64,000 nucleotides of DNA from Krasilnikovia cinnamomea (GCF_004217545.1 NZ_SHKY01000001.1:2418001-2482000); one strand, 5' to 3'; shown: positions 17,514-26,470, counted from the stretch's first letter. Notes: generated from the sequence alone by a model not told the origin. Numbers and translations are program-made.

Positions 17514-18292
17514 TGGCCAAGCCGGTCGGGGCGGTCACCCGGGGGACCACGAATCCCAACCGGCTGCGCCGCGTCGACGCCTTCCTCGCGTACCGGTGTG
17601 GGGCGCTGCTGGCGGACGCCGAAGACCCGCTGGTCGTGGACCTGGGGTACGGCGCGACGCCGGTCACCGCGGTCGAGCTGTGGGCCCGGCTGGCGGCCAC
17701 GGTGCGCCCGGACGTGCGGGTCGTGGGGTTGGAGATCGATCCGGAACGGGTGGCCGCCGCGCAGCCGGACGCGGACCCGCCCGGGCTGGAGTTCCGGCGC
17801 GGTGGGTTCGAGCTGGCCGGGCTGCGCCCGGTGGTGGTGCGGGCGTTCAACGTGCTGCGCCAGTACGCCGAGGACGAGGTGGCCGCCGCGTGGCGGGCCA
17901 TGACCGCCGGGGGTGCGTTCCTGGTCGAGGGCACGTGTGACGAATTGGGCCGGATCGCCACGTGGGCGTGCGTGGACTCCACCGGACCGCGGTCGCTGAC
18001 GTTCTCGGCCCGGCTGGCCGCCCTGGATCACCCGGCCACGTTCGCGGAACGGCTGCCCAAGGCGCTGATCCACCGCAATGTGCCCGGCGAGCCGGTGTAC
18101 GACCTGATGCGGGCGCTGGGCCGGGCATGGGACTCGTCGGCGACCCCGTTCGGGGCGCGGCAGCGCTGGCTGGCGACCGTGGCCCGGCTACGTGACGAGG
18201 GGCTGCCGGTGCTGGACGGCCCGGCCCGCTGGCGGCTCGGTGAGCTGAGCGTGCCCTGGCCGGAAACGGCGGCCGGGCCGATCCTCCACTGA
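17513..18292 (+). CDS. SAM-dependent class I methyltransferase
   Basis: 259 residues. The Rossmann motif I is DPLVVDLGYGATPVTAVELWARL, followed by VVGLEIDPERVAAA (acidic residue of motif II binding the ribose) and an AFNVLRQYAEDEVAAAWRAM stretch in the place of motif IV. The C-terminus (ALGRAWDSSATPFGARQRWLATVARLRDEGLPVL) is conserved among actinobacterial homologues near mshA as far as I recall. The substrate is unknown; no lipid, protein or RNA-binding domain is attached. ATG 17513 overlaps the SDR stop. The 30 bases to the next, convergent gene hold no clear terminator. Confidence 0.72.
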   Translation: MAKPVGAVTRGTTNPNRLRRVDAFLAYRCGALLADAEDPLVVDLGYGATPVTAVELWARLAATVRPDVRVVGLEIDPERVAAAQPDADPPGLEFRRGGFELAGLRPVVVRAFNVLRQYAEDEVAAAWRAMTAGGAFLVEGTCDELGRIATWACVDSTGPRSLTFSARLAALDHPATFAERLPKALIHRNVPGEPVYDLMRALGRAWDSSATPFGARQRWLATVARLRDEGLPVLDGPARWRLGELSVPWPETAAGPILH

Positions 18293-18322
18293 GGACCGGC
18301 CCGGCCGTGATCGCGTTGCGTG

Positions 18323-20029
18323 TTACTCGCTGATCGTCACGTCGAACCGCGGGTCGGCAGCGACCTTCCGGAACGCCGCGAGGCTGCTGGCGGTGGAGTC
18401 GACCGCGATGTTGCGGTCGCCTTCGTTGTCGGCGGCGGTGTCGAAGTAGACGACGGCCTTGACCTGGGGGTGCTGGTCCAGTTCGGGCAGCACGGTGTTG
18501 AACGCGGCGGACTTGTCGGTGGGGTACTTGACGCGGTGGTACATGCCCCACTCGGCCAGCATGATGGGCTTGCTGGGGTGGTTGGTGACCGACCAGTCGT
18601 AGAAGCCCAGGCCGCCGCCGGTGGGCTGGCGGTCGAGGATGTCACCGAAGTCGCCGTAGTGGTAGTAGCCCTTCTCGACGCTGACGTAGGAGTCCAGGCC
18701 GATCCAGTCGACGACGTCGTCGCCGGGGTAGAGGTCCTTCCACCAGGACTGGGCCATCCACTTCTCGTTGCCCATGTAGGCCAGCACGTTGATCGCGTTG
18801 GTGACGCCGTTGGCGCGCAGCCGCTCGATGACGTGGCGGTACATGTTGGCGTAGTCCTTGGCGGTCATCCCGGACCCGGCGGTGGGGTTGACGTCGTTCT
18901 CCGGCTCGTGGTGCAGGGCCAGGTAGAACTTCTGCTGGTAGTTGGCCTTGACGTACTTGGACCAGTTGTCGATGCGGGTGTCCTGCTGCCCGGCGGCGAC
19001 CTTGGCCCAGGTGGTGCCGTAGGCGACCTTCCAGTTCAGCAGCAGCACGCGGGGCTTGGCCGGGTCCTGGGTCATCGCGATCTCGGCCTTGGTGGGGAAC
19101 TGCTCGTCGCCCTTGTGGTAGGTGTGGAAGATCGCCGCGGTACGGCCGGTCTTCGCCTCCCAGTCCTTGAGCGCCTGATCCCGCGGCGTGTCGGTGAAGC
19201 CACCGGCGGCGGCACCCCACAACACACCACAGCTGGGCACCAGCAACGCGTCGGTCACGCACTCCTGGGTCGGCGGCGTGGTCGGCGGCGTCGTCGTGGG
19301 CGGCGTCGTCGGCGGAGTGGTGGTCGGCGGCGTCGTGGGAGGCGTGGTCGGCGGCGCCGTGGGAGGCGTGGTCGGCGGCGTCGTCGGCGGCGTCGTGGGA
19401 GGCGTCGTCGGTGGCGTCGTCGGCGGAGGGGTCACCACGGTGCGGCTCCAGTTGACCTCCAGCTGCGGGCCGCCCGTCGTGTCGTCGCCGTACTCGGTGG
19501 CGTACAGGCGGGTCACGTCCGTGGTCGACGCGGACTTGAGCACGAAGGCGTACGTGCCGGCCTTGGTGACCCACTTGGACACGTCCACCTTGAGGATGGT
19601 GTCGGTGGTGGCGGGCTTGATCGTCACGGCCGTGGACGACGCCGCGGGCGCGGTCGCGGCGGTGATCTTCGACTCGGTCCACGACGTGCCGACCGGCTGC
19701 ACACTGAAGTTCGCGGCGACGGGCGTGCCGTTCAGCGGCAGCCGCAGCGTGGCGTTCTTGACGACCGCGCCGCTCGGCAGCGCACCGGTCGCGAACTTCA
19801 CATAGGACAGACGCGTCTCGCCGTCCGCCTTGCCCACCACGAGCTTGTCGGCGCCGCCGAAGTTGGTGCTGCGCCTCGTGCTCGAGGTGTATGCGTCGTC
19901 GGTGGCCCACTTCGACACGGTGCCCGTGGTCGTCGTGGCCGCGGCTTCGGCGGTTCCCGCCACGGCGAGCCCACCGCCCACCATGGCACCGGCAACGGCG
20001 GTAGAAAGGATTACCCGCCTGGCGTCCAT
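18323..20029 (-). CDS. Secreted CBM96-like / GH26 glycoside hydrolase
   Basis: 568 residues. Signal peptide 1-29 (RRVILSTAVAGAMVGGGLAVA, cleavage near TAEA-A). Residues 32-195 form a DNRLRE/CBM96-like beta-sandwich (DDAYTSSTRRSTNFGGADKL, RLSYVKFATG, GTSWTESKIT, YGDDTTGGPQLEV). A Thr-Pro linker spans 198-255. The rest is a GH26-type barrel: LALHHEPEND (acid/base Glu about residue 376) and KPIMLAEWGMYHR (nucleophile Glu about 489), with DWIGLDSYVS between. GH26 enzymes cut beta-mannan or mixed-linkage glucan. GGGGGAA precedes ATG 20029. Probably secreted for plant-polymer use; sporangium or matrix work is an alternative. Confidence 0.8.
   Translation of the reverse strand: MDARRVILSTAVAGAMVGGGLAVAGTAEAAATTTTGTVSKWATDDAYTSSTRRSTNFGGADKLVVGKADGETRLSYVKFATGALPSGAVVKNATLRLPLNGTPVAANFSVQPVGTSWTESKITAATAPAASSTAVTIKPATTDTILKVDVSKWVTKAGTYAFVLKSASTTDVTRLYATEYGDDTTGGPQLEVNWSRTVVTPPPTTPPTTPPTTPPTTPPTTPPTAPPTTPPTTPPTTTPPTTPPTTTPPTTPPTQECVTDALLVPSCGVLWGAAAGGFTDTPRDQALKDWEAKTGRTAAIFHTYHKGDEQFPTKAEIAMTQDPAKPRVLLLNWKVAYGTTWAKVAAGQQDTRIDNWSKYVKANYQQKFYLALHHEPENDVNPTAGSGMTAKDYANMYRHVIERLRANGVTNAINVLAYMGNEKWMAQSWWKDLYPGDDVVDWIGLDSYVSVEKGYYHYGDFGDILDRQPTGGGLGFYDWSVTNHPSKPIMLAEWGMYHRVKYPTDKSAAFNTVLPELDQHPQVKAVVYFDTAADNEGDRNIAVDSTASSLAAFRKVAADPRFDVTISE
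19264..19434. repeat. Low-complexity Thr-Pro linker repeat in GH26 gene
   Basis: About 170 bases of GGCGTCGTGGGA-like 12-base units on the plus strand, which encode runs of TTPP on the minus strand. It separates the binding and catalytic domains. Copy number is likely to vary between strains. Confidence 0.85.
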
Positions 20030-20219
20030 CAGTTCCCCCTGACTCGTGGATCGCTTGTGCCATCCACGGTCGGGAGCGGTGGGTGCGCGTCCGGGCTCCG
20101 AACAGGTGCAGGCAAGGTGCACCGAAAAGCAGGGTGGAATGCGGCCGCTGACGGGGCTCTCACCCGTACGGCCGGGACGATCCGGCGGCCCCCTGCGGGC
20201 GCGGATCACCGGGACGAAA

Positions 20220-20248
20220 CCTCCGGTGGCCTTGATCGGCACCGGAGG
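20220..20248. other. Perfect 9-bp inverted repeat upstream of GH26 gene
   Basis: CCTCCGGTG and CACCGGAGG flank an 11-base loop, 191 bases before the GH26 start and behind the receiver gene terminator. It could be a leader hairpin or an operator for the hydrolase gene. No known riboswitch core was recognised in 20030-20275, and this stretch holds no gene. Confidence 0.4.
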
Positions 20249-20275
20249 ATCAATCATGAGCGGATCAAGATGCGG

Positions 20276-20321
20276 CGCAGCCCACCCTGCCGGCACCTAC
20301 AGTCCGGCGGGGTGGGCTGCG
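20276..20321 (-). terminator. Strong terminator of receiver-domain gene
   Basis: An 18-bp stem (CGCAGCCCACCC then GCCGG, one G-U position) with a 10-base loop, ending 17 bases beyond the response-regulator stop. Very stable and well placed between two minus-strand genes. Confidence 0.78.
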
Positions 20322-20337
20322 GTTCGGCTGTCGCGGG

Positions 20338-20739
20338 TCAGGCGGTGGAGGGTGCCTCACCGGAGATGACGGTGTGCAGGGTGTCGATCAGCACGTCCGA
20401 GGTGAACGGCTTCTTGATCAGCACCGCGTCGCCGGGGATCAGACCCTGGTCGACCGCGATCTCCTTGAGCAGGCCCGACACGTAGACGACGGCCATCGTG
20501 GGGCGCAGCTCGGCCGCGGCGTGGGCCAGCTCCCCGCCCGACACGCCGGGCAGGCCGAGGTCGGTGACCAGGATGTCGATGGCACCGTCCTGGCTCCGGC
20601 AGATCTCCAGGGCCTGCTCGGAGTTGCCCGCGACGAGGGCGCGGAAGCCGCGGCGCTCCAGCATGCGGCGCATGATGTCGCGCAGGTCCTCCTCGTCGTC
20701 CACGACGAGGACGGTGGGTTGTGCCGGAGCCTCCGTCAT
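20338..20739 (-). CDS. Single-domain response regulator (receiver only)
   Basis: 133 residues, a receiver domain alone. VLVVDDEEDLRDIMRRML gives the acidic pair, LVTDLGLPGVSG the phosphoacceptor Asp (about residue 60), VVYVSGLLKE the switch Ser, and AVLIKKPFTSDVL the conserved Lys. There is no output domain, so it must act by binding a partner, for example as a phosphorelay intermediate or on an enzyme. The PFTSDVL style is that of receivers linked to hybrid or PAS kinases. A membrane PAS kinase lacking a neighbour regulator lies 2.2 kb away (22947-24785); pairing is possible but only inferred. ATG 20739. Confidence 0.85.
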   Translation of the reverse strand: MTEAPAQPTVLVVDDEEDLRDIMRRMLERRGFRALVAGNSEQALEICRSQDGAIDILVTDLGLPGVSGGELAHAAAELRPTMAVVYVSGLLKEIAVDQGLIPGDAVLIKKPFTSDVLIDTLHTVISGEAPSTA

Positions 20740-20826
20740 GGGGCCTCCCCCGAGTCACCGCGAAGTGCGGACCCGGATCCCGGGCAGGCCCGCCCGGATG
20801 CCCGCCTCCGCCCTCGCGGCGCGAGG

Positions 20827-22419
20827 TCAGAGAGCCAGGGTCCAGGAGTCAAGGTACCCCGTACGGGCGCCGCGCGGGTTCGTGATCCGCAGCGTCCAGG
20901 TGCCGTTTCGCCGGTACGAGCTGAGGTTGAGCCGGTACGTCATGACCACGTTGCCGTCGCGGGCGGTGGTGGTGGCGGTCTTGAGAACCCGGGTCCGGCC
21001 GCCCGAGGTGACCAGCACGGCCACGAAGCGAGCGCGGTACGGACTGCGCACGCGTACGGTGACCGACGAGGTCGTCGACGCCCGGCCCGAGCAGGTCGAG
21101 ACGGCCCGACCGCGCTTGACGGTCTGGCCACCCCTGATGGCCACCCCGCTGGCGTTGGTGAACGGCCCGCACTGCGGCGCCTTCGGCGCGGGGGCCCGCG
21201 TCGGCGTGGTCGGCGCCACGCTGTCCGCCCCGGTGTAGAGCAGCCGGTTCGGCGAGCCCGTCCCGGGGCTGGTCACGACGTTGGTGGTGGTCGTGCCGAC
21301 CAGGTCGTCGCGCACCTGGGCGGGGCTCCAGCTGGGGTGGGCCGCGAGGGCGAGCGCGGCGGCGCCCGCGACGTGCGGCGAGGCCATCGAGGTACCGCTC
21401 AGGTCGGCCGTGGCCGTGTCGGAGTTGTGCCAGGCCGAGGTGATGTCCACGCCGGGGGCGAAGAGGTCGACGCAGGTGCCGTAGTTCGAGAACCACGCGC
21501 GGGCGTCGTCGGAGCCGGTGGCGCCGACCGTGATCGCGGCCGGGGCGGAGGAGGGCGAGTACTGGCAGGCGTCGGCGTCGCTGTTGCCCGCGGCGACCGC
21601 GTACGTGATCCCGGCGGCGATCGAGTTGGCCACCGCGGCGTTCAGGGCGGTGCTGCGCGAACCGCCGAGGCTCATGTTGGCGACCGCGGGCTTGGCCGCG
21701 TGGGTGGTGACCCAGTCGACGCCCGCGATGATCGCCGAGTAGGACCCGGAGCCGTTGCAGTCGAGCACCCGTACGCCGACGAGCTGGACGTCCTTGGCCA
21801 CCCCGGTGGTGGTCCCGCCGATCGTGCCCGCGACGTGGGTGCCGTGGCCGTTGCAGTCCTGGGCCACCGAGTCGCCGTCGATGAAGTCCCAGCCGTTGCG
21901 GGCCCGGCCGCCGAACTCGGTGTGGCCCAGCCGGATCCCGGTGTCCAGCACGTACGCGGTGACGTTCGAGGCGGAGCGGTAGGTGTACGAATCCGACAGC
22001 GGCAGTGCCCGCTGGTCGATGCGGTCCAGGCCCCACGCCGGGTCGCTCTGCGTGTCGGCCAGCGAGATCTTTGCGTCCTGCTCGACGTACTGGACGGCCG
22101 GGTCGGCGGCGAGGCGGGCGGCCTGGGTGGCGGTCATCCGGATGTGGAAGCCGCGAACGGCGGTGAGGTAGTTGTCCTCGATCTCGCCGCCGTACTTGCG
22201 GGCCATCTGCTGGGAGGCGGAGGTGACCTGTTCGGCGGCGGCCGAGTCCGGCTTCAGCACGACGATGTAGCTGTTGCTGATCGCCTCGCCCGGCTCGGCG
22301 GCCAGCACCGTGCCGGTGGGCGCGGTCGGCGTCTCGGCGAGGGCGGGGCCCACGGTCGCGGTCAGAACGGCCGCGGTGGCCAGGCCCGCGGCCATGGCGA
22401 GTCGGGCGATGCTGATCAT
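20827..22419 (-). CDS. Secreted S8 subtilisin-like protease (aqualysin/proteinase K type)
   Basis: 530 residues. Signal peptide 1-29 (ARLAMAAGLATAAVLTATVG, ALA cleavage site). I9 inhibitor prodomain about 50-125 (NSYIVVLKPD, VQYVEQDAKISLA). Catalytic triad: Asp in AYVLDTGIRLGHTEF (about 158), His in NGHGTHVAGTIGG (about 193), Ser in LSGTSMASPHVAGAAAL (about 342); the oxyanion Asn sits in YAVAAGNSDADACQYSP. After about residue 415 a beta-rich P-domain-like region ends in GTWTLRITNPRGARTGYLDSWTL. Mature enzyme is a secreted endoprotease. ATG 22419 has GGAG 7 bases ahead. Confidence 0.92.
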   Translation of the reverse strand: MISIARLAMAAGLATAAVLTATVGPALAETPTAPTGTVLAAEPGEAISNSYIVVLKPDSAAAEQVTSASQQMARKYGGEIEDNYLTAVRGFHIRMTATQAARLAADPAVQYVEQDAKISLADTQSDPAWGLDRIDQRALPLSDSYTYRSASNVTAYVLDTGIRLGHTEFGGRARNGWDFIDGDSVAQDCNGHGTHVAGTIGGTTTGVAKDVQLVGVRVLDCNGSGSYSAIIAGVDWVTTHAAKPAVANMSLGGSRSTALNAAVANSIAAGITYAVAAGNSDADACQYSPSSAPAAITVGATGSDDARAWFSNYGTCVDLFAPGVDITSAWHNSDTATADLSGTSMASPHVAGAAALALAAHPSWSPAQVRDDLVGTTTTNVVTSPGTGSPNRLLYTGADSVAPTTPTRAPAPKAPQCGPFTNASGVAIRGGQTVKRGRAVSTCSGRASTTSSVTVRVRSPYRARFVAVLVTSGGRTRVLKTATTTARDGNVVMTYRLNLSSYRRNGTWTLRITNPRGARTGYLDSWTLAL

Positions 22420-22538
22420 CAAGCTGCTCCGTCTCCGCCCCGCGCGAGTGGCTCCACGGGAGGCCTGTCGAGAACAAGTCGCAGCTCAGCGTGCCGATCG
22501 GCGGGAAGGCGCCGGTGCCCACACGGGTGCGGGCGGGT

Positions 22539-22573
22539 AGCGATCCGGCCTACCCCGGGTCCGCCGGATCGCT
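22539..22573. promoter_or_regulatory. Perfect 11-bp inverted repeat in divergent gap
   Basis: AGCGATCCGGC and GCCGGATCGCT are separated by 13 bases, midway between the divergent subtilase gene and the small Cys-protein gene. Length and perfection make chance unlikely. It fits an operator for a dimeric regulator or a 5-prime leader hairpin. Confidence 0.5.
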
Positions 22574-22640
22574 AAGCCGGCCCCGTGATAGGCCGAACGT
22601 GGGGTCAGGACCGCCGTACCGCTATCGAAGGAGCCCCAGG

Positions 22641-22868
22641 ATGAGCGCCACCACCCTGTCGCCCGAGATCGTCACCGTCGCCTCGCTCGCTGAGCGCTGC
22701 GACCGCTGCAGCGCTGCGGCCAAGCTGGAGGTCACCATCGCCGGCGGCGGCACGCTGGCGTTCTGTGGGCACCACGGCAACAAGCACGCCGCGGACCTGT
22801 CCCGGGTGGCCGCCCGGGTGGCGGTTGAGCAGGGCTTCGCGTGGGCGGGCGAGGTTCGCACAGCGTGA
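22641..22868 (+). CDS. Small DUF7455-type Cys/His protein
   Basis: 75 residues. CDRC near residue 20 and FCGHHGNKH near 42 make a C-X2-C...C-X2-H type site, probably for one zinc ion, inside a small beta-rich domain (AAKLEVTIAGGGTLAFCGHH). The N- and C-termini are helical. Matches the DUF7455 proteins that are near-universal, single-copy and of unknown role in actinobacteria. ATG 22641 with AAGGAG 9 bases upstream. It stands alone; the kinase gene begins 78 bases on. Confidence 0.78.
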   Translation: MSATTLSPEIVTVASLAERCDRCSAAAKLEVTIAGGGTLAFCGHHGNKHAADLSRVAARVAVEQGFAWAGEVRTA

Positions 22869-22946
22869 GCTGTTGACCACATCCGTGGCGTTATGATCGA
22901 TCCCTCACTTCCGGGCGGATAGGCCCGTAATAGAGGGGCTTTGTCA

Positions 22947-24785
22947 GTGCGGATCGCGGCGCAGGACGTGGGTCGGCTGTCCCGGGTGCTGTCCGGGTGC
23001 GCCGGAGCCACGGTCGCCGCGTCCGCCCTGATCGTGCTGCTCAGCTTGGATCGGTCGGCGGCCTGGGAGCTCGTCGCCGTACCGGCCGCCGCCCTGGTCA
23101 CCGGGGGTCTGGCCCTGCTGCTGCACGTGCTGCCGGGGGCCGGTCCGGCGCTACGCGCGACGGCCCGCGCCCTGGGCGCCGTCACCGCCGCCATCGGCCT
23201 GGCGTCCCTCGCCCGTTATCCGGCGGCCGGGATCGCCGCCTTCCTCATCGGGCTCGCCCTGGTCGGCATCGACGTCCGGATCCGGCTGCGGCCCGGCGCG
23301 GCGGCCCGCTTCCGCGTGGCCGACGCGCTGCTCGGCGCCGCGGCGATCGTCGCGCTGGTCGCCCTGGTGCCCCGGATGTTCGCGCCGTCATTCCCGCCGG
23401 GCCGTGCGCCGGTCGGCGTGATGTCCACGTACGTGGCCAGCGCCCTGCTGATCCTCGCCGCCGGTGCGATCCTGGCCCGCCCGGAGGCTGGCCCGTTGCG
23501 GACCGCGGCTCCGGCCGGACCGGGCACCACGGTGCGCCACGTGCTGCCCCTGCTGGTCGCCGTTCCGGTCGTCGCGGCCGTGGTCAGCGCGCTGGCGGGC
23601 CGGGCCGGCGTCAGCCGCCCGGTCGCCGCGATCAGCACCGGCGTCATCCTCACCGCGCTCGTCCTGCTGGCACTGGCCGGCCGCCTGGTGCGTTCGCTGG
23701 ACGCCGCCGACCGGCGCCAGCGTGACCTGGTGGCACAGCTGCGCGACCGCGGCGAGTACGCCGACACCCTGCTGCAATCGATCAACGAGGCCGTGATGGT
23801 GCTCGACGCCAACTACCGGGTGCTCGACGTCAACCGGCGCTGGCACGAGCTGTCCGGCCGGCCCCCCGAGGACGAGCTGGGCCGACGGCCGGACGGCCTG
23901 CCCCCGGTCCGCAGCGGCGAGTGGATCGGGGAGATGCGGGTCCGCCGCCCGGACGGCGCGGACGTGCCGGTGCTGGCCACGATGGCACCGATCCCGGACG
24001 CGGAGGGCCAGCCGCGCGGCTACGTCGCCACGTACGTCGACATCGCCGAGCGCAAGCGGGCCGAGCAGGCCCTCACGGAGCGCGCTGGTGAGCTGGAGCG
24101 CAGCAACGTGGGGCTGCGCGAGGCGAACACGAGGCTGGAGGAGGCCCTGGCGTTCAAGAACGACCTGACCTCGATGCTGACCCACGACGTGGCACAGCCG
24201 ATCAGCTCGATCGCCAGCCTGGCGGAGCTGCTGGCGGCGGACTGGGCGGAGCTGCCGGAGGACATCCGGCTCGAACTGGCCACGAAGATCGACAAGAACA
24301 CCCGGCGGCTCATCAAGATGATGAACGACCTGCAGTTGCTGTTCCGGCTGGACACGGGCACGGTGACCGCCCGGCGGACCCCGGTCCCGCTGCGCGAGGT
24401 GGCGGAGACGGTCGCCGCCGACACCGCCCCGGACGCCGAGATCGACATCGAGGACGAGCTGGCGGCGCTCGCGGACCGCGGCCACCTGGAGGCGGTGCTG
24501 CAGCACCTGTTGAGCAACGCCGTGGCGTACGGTGACGCACCCGTGCAGGTGCGGGCGTGGCGGCTGGGCGAGGGGGTCGAGCTGATGGTCCAGGACCGCG
24601 GCCCGGGCATTCCCGAGGAGCTGGTGCCCCGGCTGTTCGACCGGTTCGCGCGGGGCTCCGGGCTGGGTCTGTTCATCGTGCGCCATCTGGTCGAGGCGAA
24701 CGGCGGCTCGGTCCGCTATGAGCGGGCCGAGCCGCGCGGCGCCCGGATGGTGCTCGCCCTGGAGGAGGCGGCGGTACGCGGCTGA
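22947..24785 (+). CDS. Membrane-bound PAS sensor histidine kinase
   Basis: 612 residues. The first 245 residues hold about seven hydrophobic segments without a known sensor name. A PAS domain follows at roughly 270-375 (LLQSINEAVMVLDANYRVLDVN, then YVATYVDIAERKRAE). A short coiled coil leads to the HisKA domain with phospho-His in SMLTHDVAQPISSIASL (about residue 411). The ATPase core shows LLSNAVAYG, VQDRGPGIPEELVPRLFDRF and GSGLGLFIVRHLVEANGG. No receiver domain is fused and no response regulator is adjacent. GTG 22947, with GAGGGG 8 bases ahead, is preferred over TTG 22941. Stimulus unknown. Confidence 0.85.
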   Translation: MRIAAQDVGRLSRVLSGCAGATVAASALIVLLSLDRSAAWELVAVPAAALVTGGLALLLHVLPGAGPALRATARALGAVTAAIGLASLARYPAAGIAAFLIGLALVGIDVRIRLRPGAAARFRVADALLGAAAIVALVALVPRMFAPSFPPGRAPVGVMSTYVASALLILAAGAILARPEAGPLRTAAPAGPGTTVRHVLPLLVAVPVVAAVVSALAGRAGVSRPVAAISTGVILTALVLLALAGRLVRSLDAADRRQRDLVAQLRDRGEYADTLLQSINEAVMVLDANYRVLDVNRRWHELSGRPPEDELGRRPDGLPPVRSGEWIGEMRVRRPDGADVPVLATMAPIPDAEGQPRGYVATYVDIAERKRAEQALTERAGELERSNVGLREANTRLEEALAFKNDLTSMLTHDVAQPISSIASLAELLAADWAELPEDIRLELATKIDKNTRRLIKMMNDLQLLFRLDTGTVTARRTPVPLREVAETVAADTAPDAEIDIEDELAALADRGHLEAVLQHLLSNAVAYGDAPVQVRAWRLGEGVELMVQDRGPGIPEELVPRLFDRFARGSGLGLFIVRHLVEANGGSVRYERAEPRGARMVLALEEAAVRG

Positions 24786-24804
24786 GCGTGACCGCCGCGC
24801 CCGC

Positions 24805-25641
24805 TCAGTAGTCCAGGGCCCCGCCCCGGTCCGCTTCGTTGATCATCCCGTCGCCCCAGGCATCCTGCGCGGACATCCGCTGCCCGCCCATCGGGGCGCT
24901 GCCGTGCCCGCCCATCGGCATGCTCCCGGTGCCACCGGTGGCCGGCCAGGTGCCCGCGGCGCCACCGCGGATCGGGCGGTTGCCGGCGATGCGGCGACCC
25001 GGTGCCAGCACATCGTCGAGGTCGGTCGCGCTGTGGATGCCGGGCGCCGAGGTGATGTCGACGATCTCGTCCGGGGCGTCCGGTCGCCGGGCGGACATGT
25101 CGCTGCGGCCAGTGGCCGCGCGGTTCGCCTTGATCCGGGCCGCGACCGACGCGGGCGACGCGAGATCCGATCGGTCGCCGGGGAGCCGCTTGGTGCTCGC
25201 TCCGCCGAACGCGGCGGTGCCGGCCAGCTCGCCGGACTCGATGAGGTACTTGAACTCCTCGAGATCCATCTTGAGCCGGCGGTTGAGCGTCTCCTGCCCG
25301 TGCCGGTCGCTGGGCATGAGGTACGCGATGTCGGCCTCGAGCTGGGCGACCACCTGGGTGCGCATCTCACCCAGCGGCCGGACGGTGATGGTCTCCGCCA
25401 GCAGCGGGCCTTCCATCGTCGACCAGGAGACCCGCTCGTCGAGCGAGCACTCCGTGATCTGGGCGTCGAACTCGCGGCGATGGCCGTCGACGTCCATCAC
25501 CCAGTGAGTCTGGTCGTTGCCGGTCGCGGTGACCCGATGCACGCCGGCCATGAAGCGCGGGTAGTTCTCGAACGTGGCGAGCTGCTCGTACACCATGTGC
25601 AGCGGCGCGCCGATCTCGATGGCCTGCTGAACCATACTCAT
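24805..25641 (-). CDS. SRPBCC-fold (polyketide cyclase-like) protein with disordered tail
   Basis: 278 residues. The first 145 form a SRPBCC/START-like hydrophobic-pocket domain: QQAIEIGAPLHMVYEQLATFENYPRFMAGVHRVT, WVMDVDGHRREFDAQIT, RVSWSTMEGP, and the long C-terminal helix with LNRRLKMDLEEFKYLIE. No catalytic residues are evident; members bind lipids or aromatic ligands or act as cyclases. Residues 150-278 are low-complexity and rich in Gly, Met, Arg and Asp (PMGGHGSAPMGG), probably disordered. A single gene with its own promoter region of 76 bases to the PHP gene. Function unknown. Confidence 0.72.
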   Translation of the reverse strand: MSMVQQAIEIGAPLHMVYEQLATFENYPRFMAGVHRVTATGNDQTHWVMDVDGHRREFDAQITECSLDERVSWSTMEGPLLAETITVRPLGEMRTQVVAQLEADIAYLMPSDRHGQETLNRRLKMDLEEFKYLIESGELAGTAAFGGASTKRLPGDRSDLASPASVAARIKANRAATGRSDMSARRPDAPDEIVDITSAPGIHSATDLDDVLAPGRRIAGNRPIRGGAAGTWPATGGTGSMPMGGHGSAPMGGQRMSAQDAWGDGMINEADRGGALDY

Positions 25642-25717
25642 CGCGTCTCTCCCCCATGCTGAAGTGCTGGCATGACAGAGAGTACGTAGAAGTTAACTGT
25701 CCGCGTCTGGTTTCCCG

Positions 25718-26470
25718 TCAGATCCGGCGCAGGTACTGCCAGCGGCCCACCTCGACCGCGTACCGGGCGTCGCTGGCGGCCAGCAAGGATACGCCCGCGT
25801 CGCGCAGCAGCGCCACGATGCGCGGCGACGGGCTGCGCCAGGCCTCGCTGATCTCCACCGAGGTGCCGGTCGAGCGGCACGCGGTGGCCAGGGCGTCCAC
25901 CAGTTCGGCGGTGATCACGCAGTCGTCGAGGCCCACCTGGGTCAGCAGGCTGAGCGGGCGGGCGAGCTGGGTGGGCGCGTACCGGGAGGCCCGCTCGACC
26001 GCGTGGATCATGGCGGTGACGGCCTGCTCGGCCACCTGCTCGGGGGTGAGCTCACCGGTGCCGAGCAGCGCGCGGATGTCGCGGGGGCCCACCGGGCCGT
26101 CCGGCAGCGGCAGCCGGGACATGGCGACCGAGACGGCCTCCAACTGGCCGAGGTCGGCCGGGAAGGCCAGCCAGCCGTCCGGCTGCACGATCTCGATCTC
26201 GGCCGCGACCCGCAGGGTCAGCTCGGTACGGCGGCTGGCCCGGCGCACCGCGTCCGCGTACGCCTGCAGCCAGGTCGTCTCCGGCCCGGCCTGATCCGCG
26301 AACGTGATCGCGGTGAGGCCGGCGCGGTCGGCCGCCGACACGACCACCCCGATGGCGTCCCGCCCGGCCGCGAAACCGGTGTGCACGTGCGCGTCGACGA
26401 GCAGGTCGACCGGGCGTGCGGCCCCGACGGTACCGCCACCCACGATGACTGATTCCCGCTCCACGCTCAC
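25718..26470 (-). CDS. PHP-domain metal-dependent phosphoesterase-like protein
   Basis: 250 residues. The N-terminal DLLVDAHVHTGFAAGRDAIGVVVSAADRAGLTAITFADQAG is motif I of the PHP fold (HVH metal ligands), AEIEIVQPDG supplies the Glu of motif II, MIHAVERA the His of motif III, and the C-terminal LLAASDARYAVEVGRW the Asp of motif IV. The tenth-ligand His of motif IV (normally DXH) is replaced by Arg here, so metal content and activity may be altered. Members include polymerase proofreading and histidinol phosphatase domains; the physiological substrate cannot be stated. GTG 26470. Confidence 0.68.
   Translation of the reverse strand: MSVERESVIVGGGTVGAARPVDLLVDAHVHTGFAAGRDAIGVVVSAADRAGLTAITFADQAGPETTWLQAYADAVRRASRRTELTLRVAAEIEIVQPDGWLAFPADLGQLEAVSVAMSRLPLPDGPVGPRDIRALLGTGELTPEQVAEQAVTAMIHAVERASRYAPTQLARPLSLLTQVGLDDCVITAELVDALATACRSTGTSVEISEAWRSPSPRIVALLRDAGVSLLAASDARYAVEVGRWQYLRRI

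Noticed and set aside
20030-20275. Riboswitch upstream of the GH26 gene (c-di-GMP or c-di-AMP type)
   Set aside because: Only a plain 9-bp hairpin is found; no conserved riboswitch core sequence could be matched.
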